Shown here one piece after another: positions 12,562-25,863 of a stretch of DNA of 64,000 bases. Under the pieces are notes generated by a model that made no database searches, was not told the DNA's origin, and saw nothing but the letters and a program-made list of their open reading frames with translations. The DNA comes from Rutstroemia sp. NJR-2017a BVV2. Taxonomy: Eukaryota; Ascomycota; Leotiomycetes; Helotiales; Rutstroemiaceae. Position 1 is the stretch's first letter; each line of letters starts with the position of its first letter. The stretch lies in NCBI GenBank assembly GCA_002946415.1, contig NJPS01000015.1, positions 124,001 to 188,000 on the forward strand, read 5' to 3'. The translations under genes were made by a program, and so were the position numbers.

Positions 12562-13544
12562 CTATCTCTCCAGTCCCCTCCCCTCCCCATTAACCAACCT
12601 CTTCCCCGCATACCCCAACCCATCCCCCTCCTTCCCCGGCCCCGTCCCCCCTCTCCCATTCCCCTCCACCCTCTCAAACCACCACTGCTCCAACCACGTA
12701 ACCGGCGCCAGCACAATCGCCCCAATAATACAAACCACCATCGCAATCCATCTAAACAGACTAACAACTTTCGTTCCTCCCGGCCAGAAAAACTTCACCA
12801 CTTCGTTCGACTGGTAGAAATCTTCTTGCCGCTGGATTAAATACTTTCTCTTCGCCAGACCGGTGAATTCGCTTTCTGCAGGAGCGGGGACGAGCGTGAG
12901 GACCGTGGTTAGGTTGACGGTGGGGGCGTAGAAGGGGAGGAGGAAGAGGGAGAAGATTTGTCGGATGCGGAGGAAGAGGAGTTGGGATTCGGGGTTGAAT
13001 TCTGGGTTGCGTTTGTCGCGTTAGCAGGTGAATAGCATAGATAAAATGTACAGCTCATGCATATGGATGGAGATACAAAGACATAGAAAGCACATGAGCA
13101 GTTCTAGATGAAAAGAAAAGTAACAAAAGGGAGAAAATCATACCCGAACAATCCACCTCCAAAACAATCCTCGGACTGAGAATCTTATACCAACGATACA
13201 CCATCCAAACAACCCATCTCGAATTTATATCCCCGACAAAAGGTAAATGGAGGTGAGAGAAAGATGGGACGGCGCATAGCGGGTGCGAAAATGATGCGTC
13301 AGGCGTGAAATAGGTGTCGAGGGTTTGGTGTTGTAGAGCGGGTGAACCTTCGGTTAGAGCGTGGATTATAGGGGGGATTTGCAGTTCTGGGAGGTTGTTA
13401 GCTGGGAGTAGGTAGAAGAGGAAGGTTTTGAGGGAGGGGGAGATTAGAGATGTGGTGTAAGGAGTGATGAGGGAGGTTTGTGTGAAGGAGTAGATGGAAA
13501 TGAACTGCTGCTGAGGCAGGGCGGGACATACTTGGATTGTCCAT
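12562..13544 (-). CDS. SigF-like NTF2-like domain protein with C-terminal membrane helix
   Basis: Exons 13544-13532, 13386-13144 and 13001-12562 join to 231 aa. A 13-base first exon encodes MDNP and splices in phase 1 to give MDNPKLQIPPIIHAL. The middle exon has LDTYFTPDASFSHPLC and MVYRWYKILSPRI, and the third has FYAPTVNLTTVLTLVP. This pattern matches the fungal NTF2-like family annotated as SigF-like. A hydrophobic helix near residues 165-190 (MVVCIIGAIVLAPVTW region) precedes a Gly- and Arg-rich tail. NTF2 folds form a cone-shaped pocket that can bind small ligands, but no activity is known for this family. I am confident of the family and not of any function. Confidence 0.8.
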
Positions 13545-13985
13545 CTTTGCGGACTTCAACAGTATGTGAATATATGCGCGATTGATCTCTGACTCCCTAA
13601 ACGAAAGCTAATTGTCGAGAGAAATATTGCTTGATTCCCGCGAGTCTCGAGTTTTTGGGAAGCTTTTGTTTGTTGACTAGATGTCATGAGTCTGGAAAAT
13701 GTCAAGGCGGGGATGATGTCACAACGTCTGAGAATCTCGGCTTCGTTTGCATGTGAAAATGCCCCCTTGTCTAACGAGGGTATCGTTATCCACCCTTCTT
13801 GACCGAGATATGAATCCAAGATTCATGTGATGGAAGTAAATCCTAATTTATAACTTGATTGTTTGAACTTCATCATTTGACTAACTACCATCCTGCCTCT
13901 TTACCGAACCATAAACTATGGGAGCCATTGAAGATATCAACACTGCTGGCCAATTACTCGGTCCTCAACATATCAAAAATCATAA
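13545..13985. other. Short intergenic region between two minus-strand genes
   Basis: This 441-base stretch holds the promoter of the NTF2-like gene and the 3' end of the thiolase gene. No other feature is seen. Confidence 0.6.
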
Positions 13986-15394
<1,409 letters not shown>

Positions 15395-16147
15395 GATGGG
15401 GTATTGTGCAAATGTAGAAGACAAGCAGAAAAGGAGGAAAACTGTGTTGTGAAAATGAAAGAAGTGGTGGTGATTGCAAGTGGAAGAGTTCAATCCCGCA
15501 TGTCAAATTCGGGGACCGCGGTTAACAACGGAAAGCATTCCATGAGCCACCCCAGAAAATATGTTCCGTGAGCTTGGACCATGGACCAGAAGAGAGCAAC
15601 GGAAAGGCGGGCAACTAATCCTATTTCAGGCTTAGCACTTCCACCAAGATTCCCGAGCACGTGAGAGACTTAGAAATCCTTGTCAGCGAGCATGTGGTGT
15701 GGCGGGCATCCGATGCATGAATGAAGTTGCGCTTTTGCGGTGGTTGAGAAAGAGAAAGAGAAAGAGAAAGAGAAAGAAGCAAAGAAAGGTTAGTGAAAGC
15801 AGTCTGACTGTTGTTGTCTTTTGTCTCTTGGTTTGTGTTTTTAAGAATTAGAGACGTCGAATTAACACTTCACACTGCCATTTGGAAATTTCACGGCTTG
15901 TGTTTACTTGATTACTCCTCTCTTATCATATCGGAAATCCACATAATCCTCCGCTGCCGGATTCTGACCAACTTGAGCACTACATTTTGAAACCATCCGA
16001 TCAACCACATCAAACCAAATCCACCTAATTCTGGACTACACCAAAATCTTCCATCGCACACGACCCTTCTTGATCATCAACACTTGCTACCTCCGCTAAT
16101 CCTGCACACCAAATACCCATCTCCAAAGCTTCAAACACTCTACCATC
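15395..16147. promoter_or_regulatory. Divergent promoter region, thiolase and Rad6-type E2
   Basis: The 753 bases separate two start codons pointing outward. It contains a purine tract at 15746-15777 and pyrimidine-rich leader sequence near 15900-16140 ahead of the E2 start. Promoter function is inferred from arrangement. Confidence 0.55.
15746..15777 (+). repeat. (GAGAAA)5 microsatellite
   Basis: Five perfect GAGAAA units lie in the divergent promoter. Purine tracts of this kind can exclude nucleosomes in fungal promoters, but that role is inference here. Confidence 0.8.
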
Positions 16148-16814
16148 ATGTCTACAGCAGCTCGTCGTCGTCTCATGCGCGATTTCAAGGTTGGTGGCAA
16201 TGGCCCGTCCCAAGAATGGAGGGGTATAGGATTATGATTGGTATAGCAATACTAACAGTCTGTTTCAGCGCATGCAGACAGATCCTCCAGCGGGTGTCTC
16301 TGCTTCTCCTGTGGCGGATAATGTTATGCTCTGGTTAGTTATTCTACGCATTCCCATGCAACAACATTTGAAAACCTTCTTTGTGTTGACAAGCTCCATC
16401 CAGGAACGCCGTTATTATTGGTCCTGCCGACACCCCCTTCGAAGATGGTACTTTCCGACTGGTCATGACATTCGACGAACAATACCCAAACAAACCGCCG
16501 GCAGTCAAATTCATCAGTGAAATGTTCCATCCTAATGTTTACGCTACTGGAGAGTTGTGTTTGGATATCCTGCAAAACAGATGGAGCCCGACATATGATG
16601 TTGCTGCAGTTCTGACGAGTATTCAGAGGTACATCAGCTATCATGGGAATGTCCGTGTCTACGTTTGGTATGCTAACTTTTGACCAGTCTTCTCAACGAT
16701 CCGAATACCGGCTCTCCCGCAAATGTCGAAGCTTCCAACCTCTACAAAGACAACAGAAGAGAGTACACGAAACGGGTTAGGGAAACAGTGGAGAAGAGTT
16801 GGGAGGATAACTAG
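16148..16814 (+). CDS. rad6: Ubiquitin-conjugating enzyme E2, Rad6/Ubc2 type
   Basis: Exons 16148-16189, 16269-16333, 16404-16628 and 16688-16814 encode 152 aa. The N-terminus [18 protein letters not shown] is the Rad6 signature needed for Bre1/Ubr1 interaction. [15 protein letters not shown] carries the active-site cysteine, which counts to residue 88 as in yeast Rad6. The protein ends soon after EKSWEDN, so it lacks the long acidic tail of yeast Rad6, as in other filamentous fungi. Rad6 acts in nucleus and cytosol in H2B ubiquitination, PCNA ubiquitination for damage tolerance, and N-end rule degradation. Splice phases rejoin Trp in MLWNAVIIGP and Ser in TSIQSLLNDP. Confidence 0.97.
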
Positions 16815-17531
16815 AAAACTCAAGCAATGAGAGCCATCAGGATATTTTAGGGGAGTATTCATGCGTGGATGGGTGAAAGGGGAGGACACAGTGCGCCTAG
16901 CATCACACACTATTACATTATGACCTCTTTGATATCGGGATAGCGGGGTTCGGGCGTTTGAATCAACAGCATGCTGTCAGGGAGTTATCTTTTACAAGTT
17001 GATGGATTTTTGGACGACAAACTAGGGAAAGCATGGCCGCAATATTTGTTCTTTACAGTCAAAGACAGATTTACTCACGGTTTACCATGGCTCTATGTTT
17101 CTTATTTGGAGGTTGAGGAATTCCGCCAATGAATGGACCTTCAGAAACTTATATAGGAATGCCCGCTCAATAGTCGTAACAGCTCATCATCCCAAACATA
17201 TAATACCAATCATATACATACAAGCAAGCATTCCCCTTGTCTTGCCAGAATTTTCGAGCGTCGCACACTTCATTGCATTGCATTGACAAATTTCTCCGAT
17301 ATTATTGCATCGGGCCTTGGTACGAATTCTACGGCAGTTCTAGTTCTATGTACGCGAATTAAATTAGCGCGCCCTGTGTCAACAACGTCCCCTTATCAAC
17401 CTAAAGCACAAAAAGCCTTCGTTACCCAAAATATTGGTCACCCACTGTCCTTAAGCGTCGTGAAAAGGTGTCGCTCTTGAGTTCGGCTCTTGTACTTATG
17501 ATCGTTCCGGGATAACGACCATCTGGCGATC
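16815..17531 (+). promoter_or_regulatory. Intergenic region upstream of the kinesin gene
   Basis: The 717 bases hold the 3' end of the E2 gene and the kinesin promoter and leader. No other gene is visible. Confidence 0.55.
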
Positions 17532-20449
17532 ATGTCGAACTCCATCAAGGTTGTTGCGCGGTTTAGGCCGCAAAATCGCATCGAGAATGAGCAAGGTGGA
17601 CTGCCCATCGTTAGGTTCGAGGCCGACGATACCTGCGCTATTGATGTAGGTGTCCTGTACAACGGTATGCAGCATGGCCCCAGATACTGACCCGCAGATA
17701 TAGTCAAATGGTGCCTCGGGATCTTTTACCTTCGATCGAGTCTTTGATATGAACTCTGGCCAAAAAGATGTGTTTGACTTCTCTATCAAGCCCACGGTGG
17801 ACGATATTCTTAACGGTTATAATGGTACGGTCTTTGCATATGGTCAGACCGGTGCGGGAAAGTCTTATACCATGATGGGAACGAACCTCGACAACGACGA
17901 AGGGCGGGGTGTGATTCCCCGAATCGTGGAGCAAATATTCGCAAGTATCTTATCCAGTCCCGGCACGATCGAATATACCGTGAGGGTCAGTTATATGGAA
18001 ATTTATATGGAGCGCATTCGAGATCTACTACAACCCCAGAACGACAATCTGCCGGTTCATGAAGAGAAGAATAGAGGGGTTTACGTTAAGGGTTTGTTAG
18101 AAGTGTACGTCTCAAGCGTCCAGGAAGTTTACGAAGTCATGAAGCGGGGTGGAGATGCAAGAGCTGTATCGTCAACCAACATGAACGCCGAGTCCTCGAG
18201 ATCGCACTCGATATTTGTCATCACCATTACACAAAAGAATGTGGAAACAGGATCCGCAAAGAGCGGTCAACTATTTTTGGTCGATTTGGCTGGTAGTGAG
18301 AAGGTCGGCAAGACTGGTGCTAGTGGGCAAACTCTGGAGGAGGCCAAAAAGATCAACAAGAGTTTGAGTGCTCTTGGTATGGTTATCAATAACCTGACGG
18401 ACGGCAAATCTTCGCACATTCCTTACCGAGACTCGAAACTCACCCGTATCTTACAAGAGAGTTTGGGAGGAAACAGTAGGACGACTTTGATTATCAACTG
18501 CTCTCCAAGTAGTTACAATGCCGAAGAAACTCTCGGTACTTTGAGATTTGGTATGCGAGCGAAGGCGATCAAGAACAAAGCCAAGGTCAACGCAGAACTC
18601 AGTCCAGCAGAACTCAAAGCACTATTACGAAAAGCACAGTCACAAGTCACCACATTCGAGACATACGTTTCTTCCTTGGAGGGCGAAGTTCATCAGTGGC
18701 GTGCTGGACAAGCAGTGCCGAAAGAGCAATGGGCGCCCCCACTTGCGGGTGTCAGTGGAACCAAAGCAGATGCTGCCCGGGCACCACGACCGTCTACTCC
18801 TTCCCGTCTTACAGAGAGCCGGGCTGAGACCCCAATAACGGAACGTTCAGCTACTCCGGGTCTACCAATAGACAAAGATGAGCGGGAGGAATTCTTACGG
18901 CGTGAGAATGAGCTTCAAGATCAAATCTCTGAAAAGGAGACACAGATTGCTACAGTTGAAAAGACATTGCGTGATACTAAAGAGGAGCTCACCTACCTCA
19001 AGGAACGAGATACCAAGACCAATAAGGATAATGAAAGGCTTACCGGTGAAGCCAATGAATTCAGAATGCAGCTCGAACGGTTAACGTTCGAGAGCAAGGA
19101 AGCTCAAATTACTATGGACAGTCTGAAAGAGGCGAATGCTGAACTCACTGCTGAGCTTGACGATCTTAAGGAACAATTACTTAATGTTAGGATGAACGCC
19201 AAGGAGTCCAGTGCTGCTTTGGACGAAAAGGAAAAGAAAAAGGCCGAGAAAATGGCCCAGATGATGGCTGGCTTTGATCTTGGTGGGGATGTTTTCAGTG
19301 AGAACGAGGCGAGCATCAAGAAAGTCATCGCCCATATCGACAGTCTCCACGAACAAAGCGCCGCAGGCGAGGCTATCCCTCCAGATGAGTTCCAAGCCAT
19401 CAAGGAGAAGCTAATCGAGACCCAAGGCATTGTTCGACAAGCGGAACTCTCCATGTTCGGATCAGCATCGAATGATGCCAACACCAAGCGCAGGGAGGAA
19501 TTAGAACAGCGCCTTCAAGCGCTTGAGCAAGAATACGAGGAACTTCTGGAACGCAATCTGGGTGAATCAGATGTCGCTGAGATCAAGGAACGCCTTGAGA
19601 AGGCCTATTCAAACAACCGAGATGTCAAGGCGGAATTGGTTGAAGATCTCAAGAAGGAAGTTGCTCAAAAAGCGGCCGAAATTGAAAAATTCAAGGCTGT
19701 GAACGAAGATCTTCAACAGCGTGTGAAGGTCGGCGGTGCACCAAACGGCACAGCAACTGGTTCGGCGAGCGGTAAGACTGTTCAACAACAAATTGCAGAA
19801 TTCGACGTCATGAAGAAGAGTCTTATGCGCGATCTACAAAACCGTTGTGAGCGTGTTGTAGAGCTGGAGATCTCTTTGGATGAGACCAGAGAACAATACA
19901 ACAATGTTCTCCGTTCGTCAAATAACAGAGCCCAGCAAAAGAAGATGGCGTTCCTGGAGAGGAATCTGGAACAACTCACTCATGTTCAGAGACAATTGGT
20001 TGAGCAGAATGGCAGCTTGAAGAAGGAGGTTGCCATTGCTGAGAGGAAGCTAATTGCAAGAAACGAGAGAATTCAAAGCTTGGAGAGTTTGTTGCAGGAT
20101 AGTCAGGAGAAGTTGACCGCTGCCAATCACAGGTGAGAATATACTCTCCCCTCTGACCCTTGATCATACTTACTAACACAAAAATAGATTCGAGGCTCAA
20201 CTTACAGCTGTGAAAGAACGTCTCGAAGCAGCCAAATCAGGCAGCACGAGGGGATTAGGGTCCCCAACAAGCTCATTTAGCTTCGGTGGAGCAGGGAGCA
20301 GAATTGCCAAACCGTTGAGAGGAGGTGGGGGGATGGAAGGGGGTCAAATTCCTATTATCTCTAGCTTGCAGAACGAGGCCGGAAGTGGAAGTTCGAGCGG
20401 GACTACAAACAAGAGGAGTTCGTGGTTCTTCTCTGGAGGACAGAAGTAG
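17532..20449 (+). CDS. kinA: Conventional kinesin heavy chain (kinesin-1)
   Basis: Exons 17532-17645, 17704-20132 and 20188-20449 give 934 aa, close to other fungal kinesin-1 heavy chains. The N-terminal motor begins SNSIKVVARFRPQNR. The P-loop GQTGAGKSYT lies near residue 85; switch I is NAESSRSHSIF and switch II LVDLAGSEK. The neck starts after the motor near residue 335, and long heptad-rich coiled coils fill about residues 430-880. The tail contains GSRIAKPLRGGG, the conserved IAK autoinhibitory motif, and ends in a Ser/Gly-rich segment. The motor walks to microtubule plus ends and carries vesicles and, in fungi, dynein and mRNP-linked cargo. Fungal kinesin-1 works without light chains. 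Confidence 0.97.
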
Positions 20450-22776
20450 AGGATTTAAATGCTGCTGCAAAGATGCGTAGGGATAACTAGGGGCTGGAAG
20501 CGAGTGAGGGCTGGGGATGAAATGGGATATGAGCCAATGCAATTGGATGGATCTAGGAACTTCGACCTTAGGATGGGGAGGGGCGGAGAATTGGCTCTTG
20601 GGTTGCGGATAAGGATAGGGCGGAGTAGGGGAGGATAAGGATGGATGAAGGAATGAAACGCACGCACGCACGAATGATCAAGATCAACGAATAAGATGCA
20701 TTATAAAGAATAAATAGATAGATGAGACTTATGTATACCCACGCTTTTTTCCCTCTCTTGGTTGTTTTCTACTTGATCAAAAAGACCTTCAGCTGGCCTC
20801 TATCCAGAGAGCTCTCTTAAGCTTAATGTAATCTCCACATCGATGGAGATCTTCATACAGTGGAAGTCAAGGCACGGAACCTTAAACTCAAGTACAGCAT
20901 ACGACGGGAGATTAGCTATCGGCATTTGTTGATACGGTACAAGTAGTTAGTGATGGCGATCATCGATATTGATGTTCTCGACTCAATTCGGCCGGCACTC
21001 AAAATCGTTCATTTATCTACCGTCTCGCAGACCGATAACACCTAGCTAGACCTTGAAATCACGAATTTTCCATACACATATCTTCTTTCTCATATTTGTT
21101 TTATTTCGTTGGCTACAGATGGGAGATTATTAAGGGCCGAGCATACATAAGTCATGAATGAACAAACTACTACTGCACAAAGGTTAACTAACTGCTGCTA
21201 CTGCTGCACGATAAAAAATTCAGGCTTTGAAAATTGGGATTGGCATTTATGCGTGATCATCTGATCTTTTCTCATCGGTGCCTTTCTCTTCCCCTCCTTT
21301 CGTGCTTGATCATTGAGTTGGGACTGACGAACTAAAGCGCAGCGACTGAAACAACGCAAGCAACTCCGACTCCGCCCAGATCTGTCCTGCTCTGCTTTGC
21401 TCCGAAAACCATCCTTCTGACCTGCGTGCCTGACTGACTGAGTTGTACGTCAACACAATCGCGTACACTCGTCTATTCCTTGGCCCACTCTGGCCAAGCC
21501 TTGGAAGGATGCATAAACTCTAAGGTGAAGTGTTTCTTCACACAGACTCGAACGGATAAGCGGGTGCACCGAATGGTCCGGCGGAACGGTGTGCGAACGG
21601 ACGTGAGGGGTTTGGTTTGTTTTTATTTTATTTTATGACGGTGGATGGGGGATTGGGTATTAAAGGGGATGGTGTGAATGACATGCGAAGATCTCTCGAC
21701 TTGTCTATTTGGAAGAACTAAAACGTAAAAGCATTAACCCAAACAGACCCTACAATTAGCTCTACAGTACTCGAGTACTCCGGCACCTTTGTAAGGTTAA
21801 AGGGCCGACCGACCAACCAACCGGCTGTCGGCTTTCCCCCTTCCCTTCTTTCTCCAGCTCAGATGACATCTATCCACGATCGAATCAGATCACCCGACTG
21901 TACGTATTATGACAACTTATGCGAGATGCAAGGCACAGAGAAAGCAGTACCGAAAAAAAGCTATTTCCGAAGTCATCTATTTTCCCTGCGTGTGTTGTGG
22001 CTAATATAATAGCTAACCTCTCGTATTCGAGCATCGCTGCGCCGTTCTCCATAAGTAGCAGGCGCAGATTAAGTGGAGGAGGTGGCTGTCCAATAAGGAG
22101 TTTGAATTAAACAAGCATTTTGCTAAAATGTCTCATTCCCCAGAATTAACAACTGCCCGCATGCTGGTGGTGCACAGGAAAGTGGTGCACCCGAAATTTG
22201 GTCGTCCACCACCAACAGGAGGGTTCAAAGTGGGTGTTGGTGGGTGTGGGTGGGTGTAGGTGTAGATAATGATGGTGGTGCCAAGTCTTTTTCTCTTCTT
22301 CTTGACCCTTTTTCCTTACTCGCAAGCAAGCAAGTAATCAGAAATTTCTCTTAAAACTTGCTTCTTCCTCTTTTCTCTCGTTGGGAGGATTTTCAAACTT
22401 TTGCACCGTCTGCTGTATATTCAAGGGAAGAATACTTCGTACTGCGACATAGGAAAAGAAGAGAATCAGTCGTTCGTTCTTCTATCGCATTCCAACTCAA
22501 CTCACTGTCGCTACCATTCCAACATACCTACCAAGTCCCGACCTATCATTCACTCTACTTACCTAACTTACCCTGTCTATATTCATTCTATGATTGTTTG
22601 ATCGCTGGCTAGGATATATCCCGTTCTCACAAATCTCGGATCTACATTTGACCAGCCAGTCCTGTTCTTTTCCACCAATTCACTCACCTTCCATTCGCTT
22701 TTCCAACATAAAACCAACCTGCAAGTCGCATATACATACATACATCTAATACACAATCAATCACAACACCGCAACA
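20450..22776. other. Intergenic region, kinesin to GPI-type gene
   Basis: About 2.3 kb with no supported gene. Short open frames at 21919-22110 and 22358-22612 lack family features. The last 500 bases before 22777 are pyrimidine-rich with many CATACATACA and CTACC runs, consistent with a long leader for the secreted-protein gene. Confidence 0.6.
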
Positions 22777-23763
22777 ATGCACTACCAATTCTCATTCGCG
22801 CTGCTCGCATCCTTGGCAGCAGCAGCAGCAGCATCTCCATCCTCCCTTTCAGCCCGCAGCGGATGTCAACAAGGATATACCCTCTGTTCACCCAGCGGCG
22901 CCACCAATTCCAACACACCTGAAATCGGCGACCCAGAATTCACCCACCTCTACGAAGACATCGTCCTCTCCAACCTCCCGACCTTCACCTCACGCAAACG
23001 TACCTCCTCCCGCAACAACATCCCCTTCTCCCTTCTCTCCCCCCGCGCCTCCGCCTCCCTCTGCTGCATCTCCTCTCTCGCCTGCCTCACCATGCACAAC
23101 CTCAATATCCCCTTCTGCTACGACCAATTCACCACCAACTACTTCCTCCCCGACAACAGCTACGGCACCATAGTCGGGGGCTCGTATACTTCAGCCTCCG
23201 GCGCACACGCCGATCTCGCGACGGGGAATTTCACCAAAGCGGACGGCACATCGGGGAATATCTACAGTGCGGATCCCGGCTCTGCGCCTAATACCGCGAC
23301 ACTGCCCATTCCGAGCCAGTACACGGCTTCCGGGGTCGGGAGCGCCATCCCGGCGAGTGTGTTGGGGGGCGTCACGGTTACGTATACGACGACGTATAGC
23401 GCGAGTGCGGTGCCGGGGACTACGGTGGGGGGGACGACGGAAATTGGGGGGGTGAGTACGCTGACGACGGGGGTGCGGCAGACGGTTACGAGTGCGGGGG
23501 AGACGAGTACGAGTCAGGGGGAGAGTACGTGGGTTACGACGGTGCCCGGGACGACGGTGCAGGGGACGACGAGGGCGGAGAGTACGGTGAGTGCGAGTGT
23601 GGGGACGGTGACGAGGGTGGAGAGTGTGGGGAGTGGGAGTGCGAGTGTGGGGGCGAGTGCAAGTGCGAGTGCGACGGGGAAGAAAAATGCGGGGGTGAGG
23701 GAGGGGTTGGGGAGGGGGGCGCTGGTGGTGGGGTTGGTTGGGGGGGTTTGGGGGTTGTTGTAG
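22777..23763 (+). CDS. Secreted Ser/Thr/Gly-rich protein, probably GPI-anchored
   Basis: A single uninterrupted frame of 328 aa. Residues 1-20 form a signal peptide with an Ala run, cleaved near residue 20. A small cysteine domain follows, with Cys at 30 and 37 (CQQGYTLC) and a second group in LCCISSLACL plus PFCYDQF, six cysteines in all. The second half is low complexity, rich in Thr, Ser, Gly and Val, a likely O-mannosylated stalk. The last residues are small and hydrophobic (ALVVGLVGGVWGLL) after GKKNAG, as in a GPI attachment signal. This layout fits a cell-wall or plasma-membrane surface protein. I do not recognise the cysteine domain. The DNA changes sharply at about 23380 to G-rich GAGTGCGAG-type repeats. 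Confidence 0.85.
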   Translation: MHYQFSFALLASLAAAAAASPSSLSARSGCQQGYTLCSPSGATNSNTPEIGDPEFTHLYEDIVLSNLPTFTSRKRTSSRNNIPFSLLSPRASASLCCISSLACLTMHNLNIPFCYDQFTTNYFLPDNSYGTIVGGSYTSASGAHADLATGNFTKADGTSGNIYSADPGSAPNTATLPIPSQYTASGVGSAIPASVLGGVTVTYTTTYSASAVPGTTVGGTTEIGGVSTLTTGVRQTVTSAGETSTSQGESTWVTTVPGTTVQGTTRAESTVSASVGTVTRVESVGSGSASVGASASASATGKKNAGVREGLGRGALVVGLVGGVWGLL

Positions 23764-25863
23764 TGGGTGGGGGAGGGAAGGCGAGAGATACAAGGGGTGG
23801 GGAGAAGAGGGTATGCAGTGGGGTGGGGGTCGAGATTAGGGGTAAAAGAGGTATAGGGAAGGGAGGAAAGGTTGTGGGTATAAGTACCCAATGGGGTATT
23901 CAACGTGCAACAAGGAGTGCGGAATGAATATTTGATATACGAGTCGATAGGATGGATTGAGACGAGATGATTATGGTGGAGGGAGGGCATGGATTCGCAT
24001 CTACATCTGGATGGACAGTATGGATAGGGGATAAGATGAGATGACACAAGATGATATGATACCTTGATGTATACTGTATATATGTATATACACGTAGCTA
24101 GTAATGAGACGAGATTAATCATGTTACCATTTTCAATGTGGAAATGCTATCTTTTAGTGTAGGAAGACTTTATGCGGGTAGGTAGGTAGGTGGTGTATGA
24201 CCTTATTATCAGGACATCAGGGAGTAGATGAGTGAGTGAGTGAGTGAGGGGGATGGAGGTGAGCGGCGGTAGATGGTGGTGCTGGATGCAGGCAAGGGGT
24301 CGACATGAGTGAGGAACTGGACCGAGGCAGGTGAGGTGGGGTGGGGTGGCAGTTACTGGGATTGCGGAGAGTAAGGTGGAATGGCAATCAATGCCTGGGT
24401 GGAGGGGAGTGAGTATGTGAATAGGGTAGAAGCAAATGGGGCGCGGATGGAAGGTAAGTGAGTGAGTGAGTGAGATGGATGCGAGGATCGGGTGGAGGTT
24501 GGGGAGGATATAGACAGGATTTGGGCGGTATATTAGAGGGGGAAGAAATCAACAAAGGAGGTAGGTAGAACCGAGCGAGGAATTAAATGAGGTTAGCTAG
24601 GTCGGTAGGGAGGTAGGTAGGTAGATGTGGATATCGCAAAGACTAAATAAATCAAAACGAAAATGAAAATAAAGTTAATTAACGTTAACCTGGTTTATGT
24701 TAATATAATGATGGTACCCGTAGTGGCGATAATACTATACTGTTGGTGGTGATGTAGCATAGCACGGTCGAGTTGAAAAAGATGAAACAGGACTGGAGAG
24801 GTGGAGATCGAAGTAGAAATGTGAGAGGAGGTGTTTGCTTGTTTTGTGGGAGTGGTAGATGGATAGGAAAGAACGACGGAGCGAGCGAAGAGGGAAAGGA
24901 GGAAAGGAAAGGAAAGGAAAGGAAAGGGGAGTAGGATAGATGAGATATGGAGCTGAGGTGTGTATATATAGTAGAGATTGGACGGGAAGATATATAGATG
25001 ATGGCACTGAGAGATAATGAAGATGGGATGTGGTAGAAGATATATAAACCGATAATTAGAGAAATTAAAAGAGAAGAGAAAAGAAGAGGAAATCGATCCG
25101 GAGATAGGTTGATATGGATCGCATAGAGTGCGTGGATGGATATAGTATGATATTTATACGTGTAAGATATTCAGGATATTACCTTCCCATCTAACCACTA
25201 CGTTACGAAAAATCTCCCTCAGCATTGCTGTCAGCTGAGGGGAAGTGATTTTGATTTCATCTACATATGCATCTGGTATAATATATACAATGAGAGAATA
25301 TAGAAGGTTTTTGAAATTGAGATCGCATGAGAGAATTCATTCATCCCTGCATGAACATATCCTCCTGTAATTTAGTGAAGCAAGAGTTAAGATGTCTGCC
25401 CCCCCTCGAAGTCGGAACTCCGATGTACAGTGTTGGTAAGGTTAGTAGATGCGCAGTGAATACATTAAATGGATGATAACTCAGAGGTATATACGTTGTG
25501 GTCGAGGGAGAAAGATATCCTCACAGCGTATACCTGGTGGATACACAGTCGAGTGTATACAGACAAGCGACGGCTACACATTGGTAGCAGTTTCTCTCTT
25601 ACCCTATATCAATCATCATGGTCAACATAAGACAGAACATTGGTGGAATGTTGTATTCTCTATATAAAATTTACCCGCCGTTGTTATACAAAACGTTGGG
25701 CGTAACATGTTGAATGCCTGTCTATTTTTTTCTTCTTTTTTTCGGTAAGATATATCAAAAAGCAGAGACAAAAAGAAAATGGCTCAGTTTAGAGCCGGTT
25801 CTGAACAAATAGTGCCGTCCTCACAAGAAGAAGGCGGATCGTCTTGCGTGGTTAGAAAAAACA
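23764..25863. other. Intergenic region with GAGT and GGAAA microsatellites
   Basis: About 2.1 kb between converging 3' ends of the GPI-type gene and cysteine gene A. It is purine-rich on the plus strand from 23770 to 25130, with GAGT repeats near 24229-24248 and 24457-24475 and GGAAA repeats at 24901-24925. No gene is visible. Confidence 0.6.
24901..24927 (+). repeat. (GGAAA)5 microsatellite
   Basis: Five tandem GGAAA units inside a longer purine-rich tract. Confidence 0.75.

Noticed and set aside
12370..12840. Plus-strand Pro/Asn-rich frame of 156 aa
   Set aside because: It is antisense to the last exon of the NTF2-like gene and its proline content comes from the G-rich coding strand.
23191..23793. 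Minus-strand Arg/Pro/His-rich frame of 200 aa
   Set aside because: Antisense shadow of the GPI-type gene created by its G-rich repeats.
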